Assembly: GCA_002633025.1 (NCBI GenBank)
Contig: NMRB01000901.1
Location: forward strand, 69,639-133,638
Length of the DNA stretch: 64,000 nucleotides
Direction of reading: 5' to 3'
From: Notospermus geniculatus
Taxonomy: Eukaryota > Nemertea > Pilidiophora > Heteronemertea > Lineidae
The notes beneath the pieces were generated by a model. It did not search any database and had not been told where the DNA came from. It worked only from the letters and a program-made list of their open reading frames with translations. Position numbers and translations under genes: made by a program. Of the stretch, positions 63,953 through 64,000 are shown in pieces; within the stretch, counting starts at the first letter, position 1; each line of letters opens with the position of its first letter.

Positions 63953-64000
63953 GCTATACAGGTTAGGAAAAAAAAGTTTGTCGTAATGGATATATTGGTT

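Overview
This is animal nuclear DNA: spliced genes with GT-AG introns, an ERGIC-53 cargo lectin, a creatine-pathway amidinotransferase, a cathepsin L and a large immunoglobulin-superfamily receptor with a tyrosine-motif tail. There are no operons. The repeat load (many fold-back and terminal-inverted-repeat elements, tRNA-derived SINEs, a non-LTR fragment) and the frequent TACATGTA and TAGGCCTA words suggest a marine invertebrate deuterostome (lancelet, hemichordate or echinoderm type). The species call is inference. Single N bases stand at 4080, 30175, 55050 and 63603.

Layout. 1-22350 is gene-poor. It holds a truncated non-LTR retrotransposon with RNase H at 4048-5395, SINEs, a short tandem array, fold-back elements and one candidate first coding exon (12740-12835, minus). 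22353-30734 (minus) is a complete 11-exon LMAN1/ERGIC-53 gene, whose introns carry a cluster of same-orientation SINEs and several inverted-repeat elements. 32449-43400 (minus) is a complete 18-exon receptor of about 1,535 residues: signal peptide, eleven disulfide-type Ig domains, one Ig-like domain without the canonical cysteines, an FN3-like domain, one membrane helix and a tail with YxN and YxxL motifs. Six of the Ig domains form three tandem A-B pairs made by duplicating two exons together with their introns. 45665-50390 (plus) is a complete 7-exon cathepsin L-type protease. 51034-57084 (minus) is an 8-exon glycine amidinotransferase gene (GATM) with a probable mitochondrial presequence and one unresolved exon end. 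59595-60345 (plus) is the 3' end of a membrane protein with an EGF-like segment. The rest is repeats, with telomere-like GGTTAG repeats near the right end.

The genes do not form a pathway: LMAN1 carries glycoproteins from ER to Golgi, cathepsin L is lysosomal, GATM is mitochondrial, and the Ig and EGF proteins are at the cell surface. The most informative structure is the repeat stratigraphy. Elements sit inside elements, two pairs of TTAA-flanked elements share one TTAA each, one pair lies inside another element whose uninterrupted copy is also present here, and one family lies repeatedly within about 35 bp of exon edges. Splice sites were read by eye: each junction was checked for GT/AG and for reading-frame continuity, but no alignment or transcript was available.
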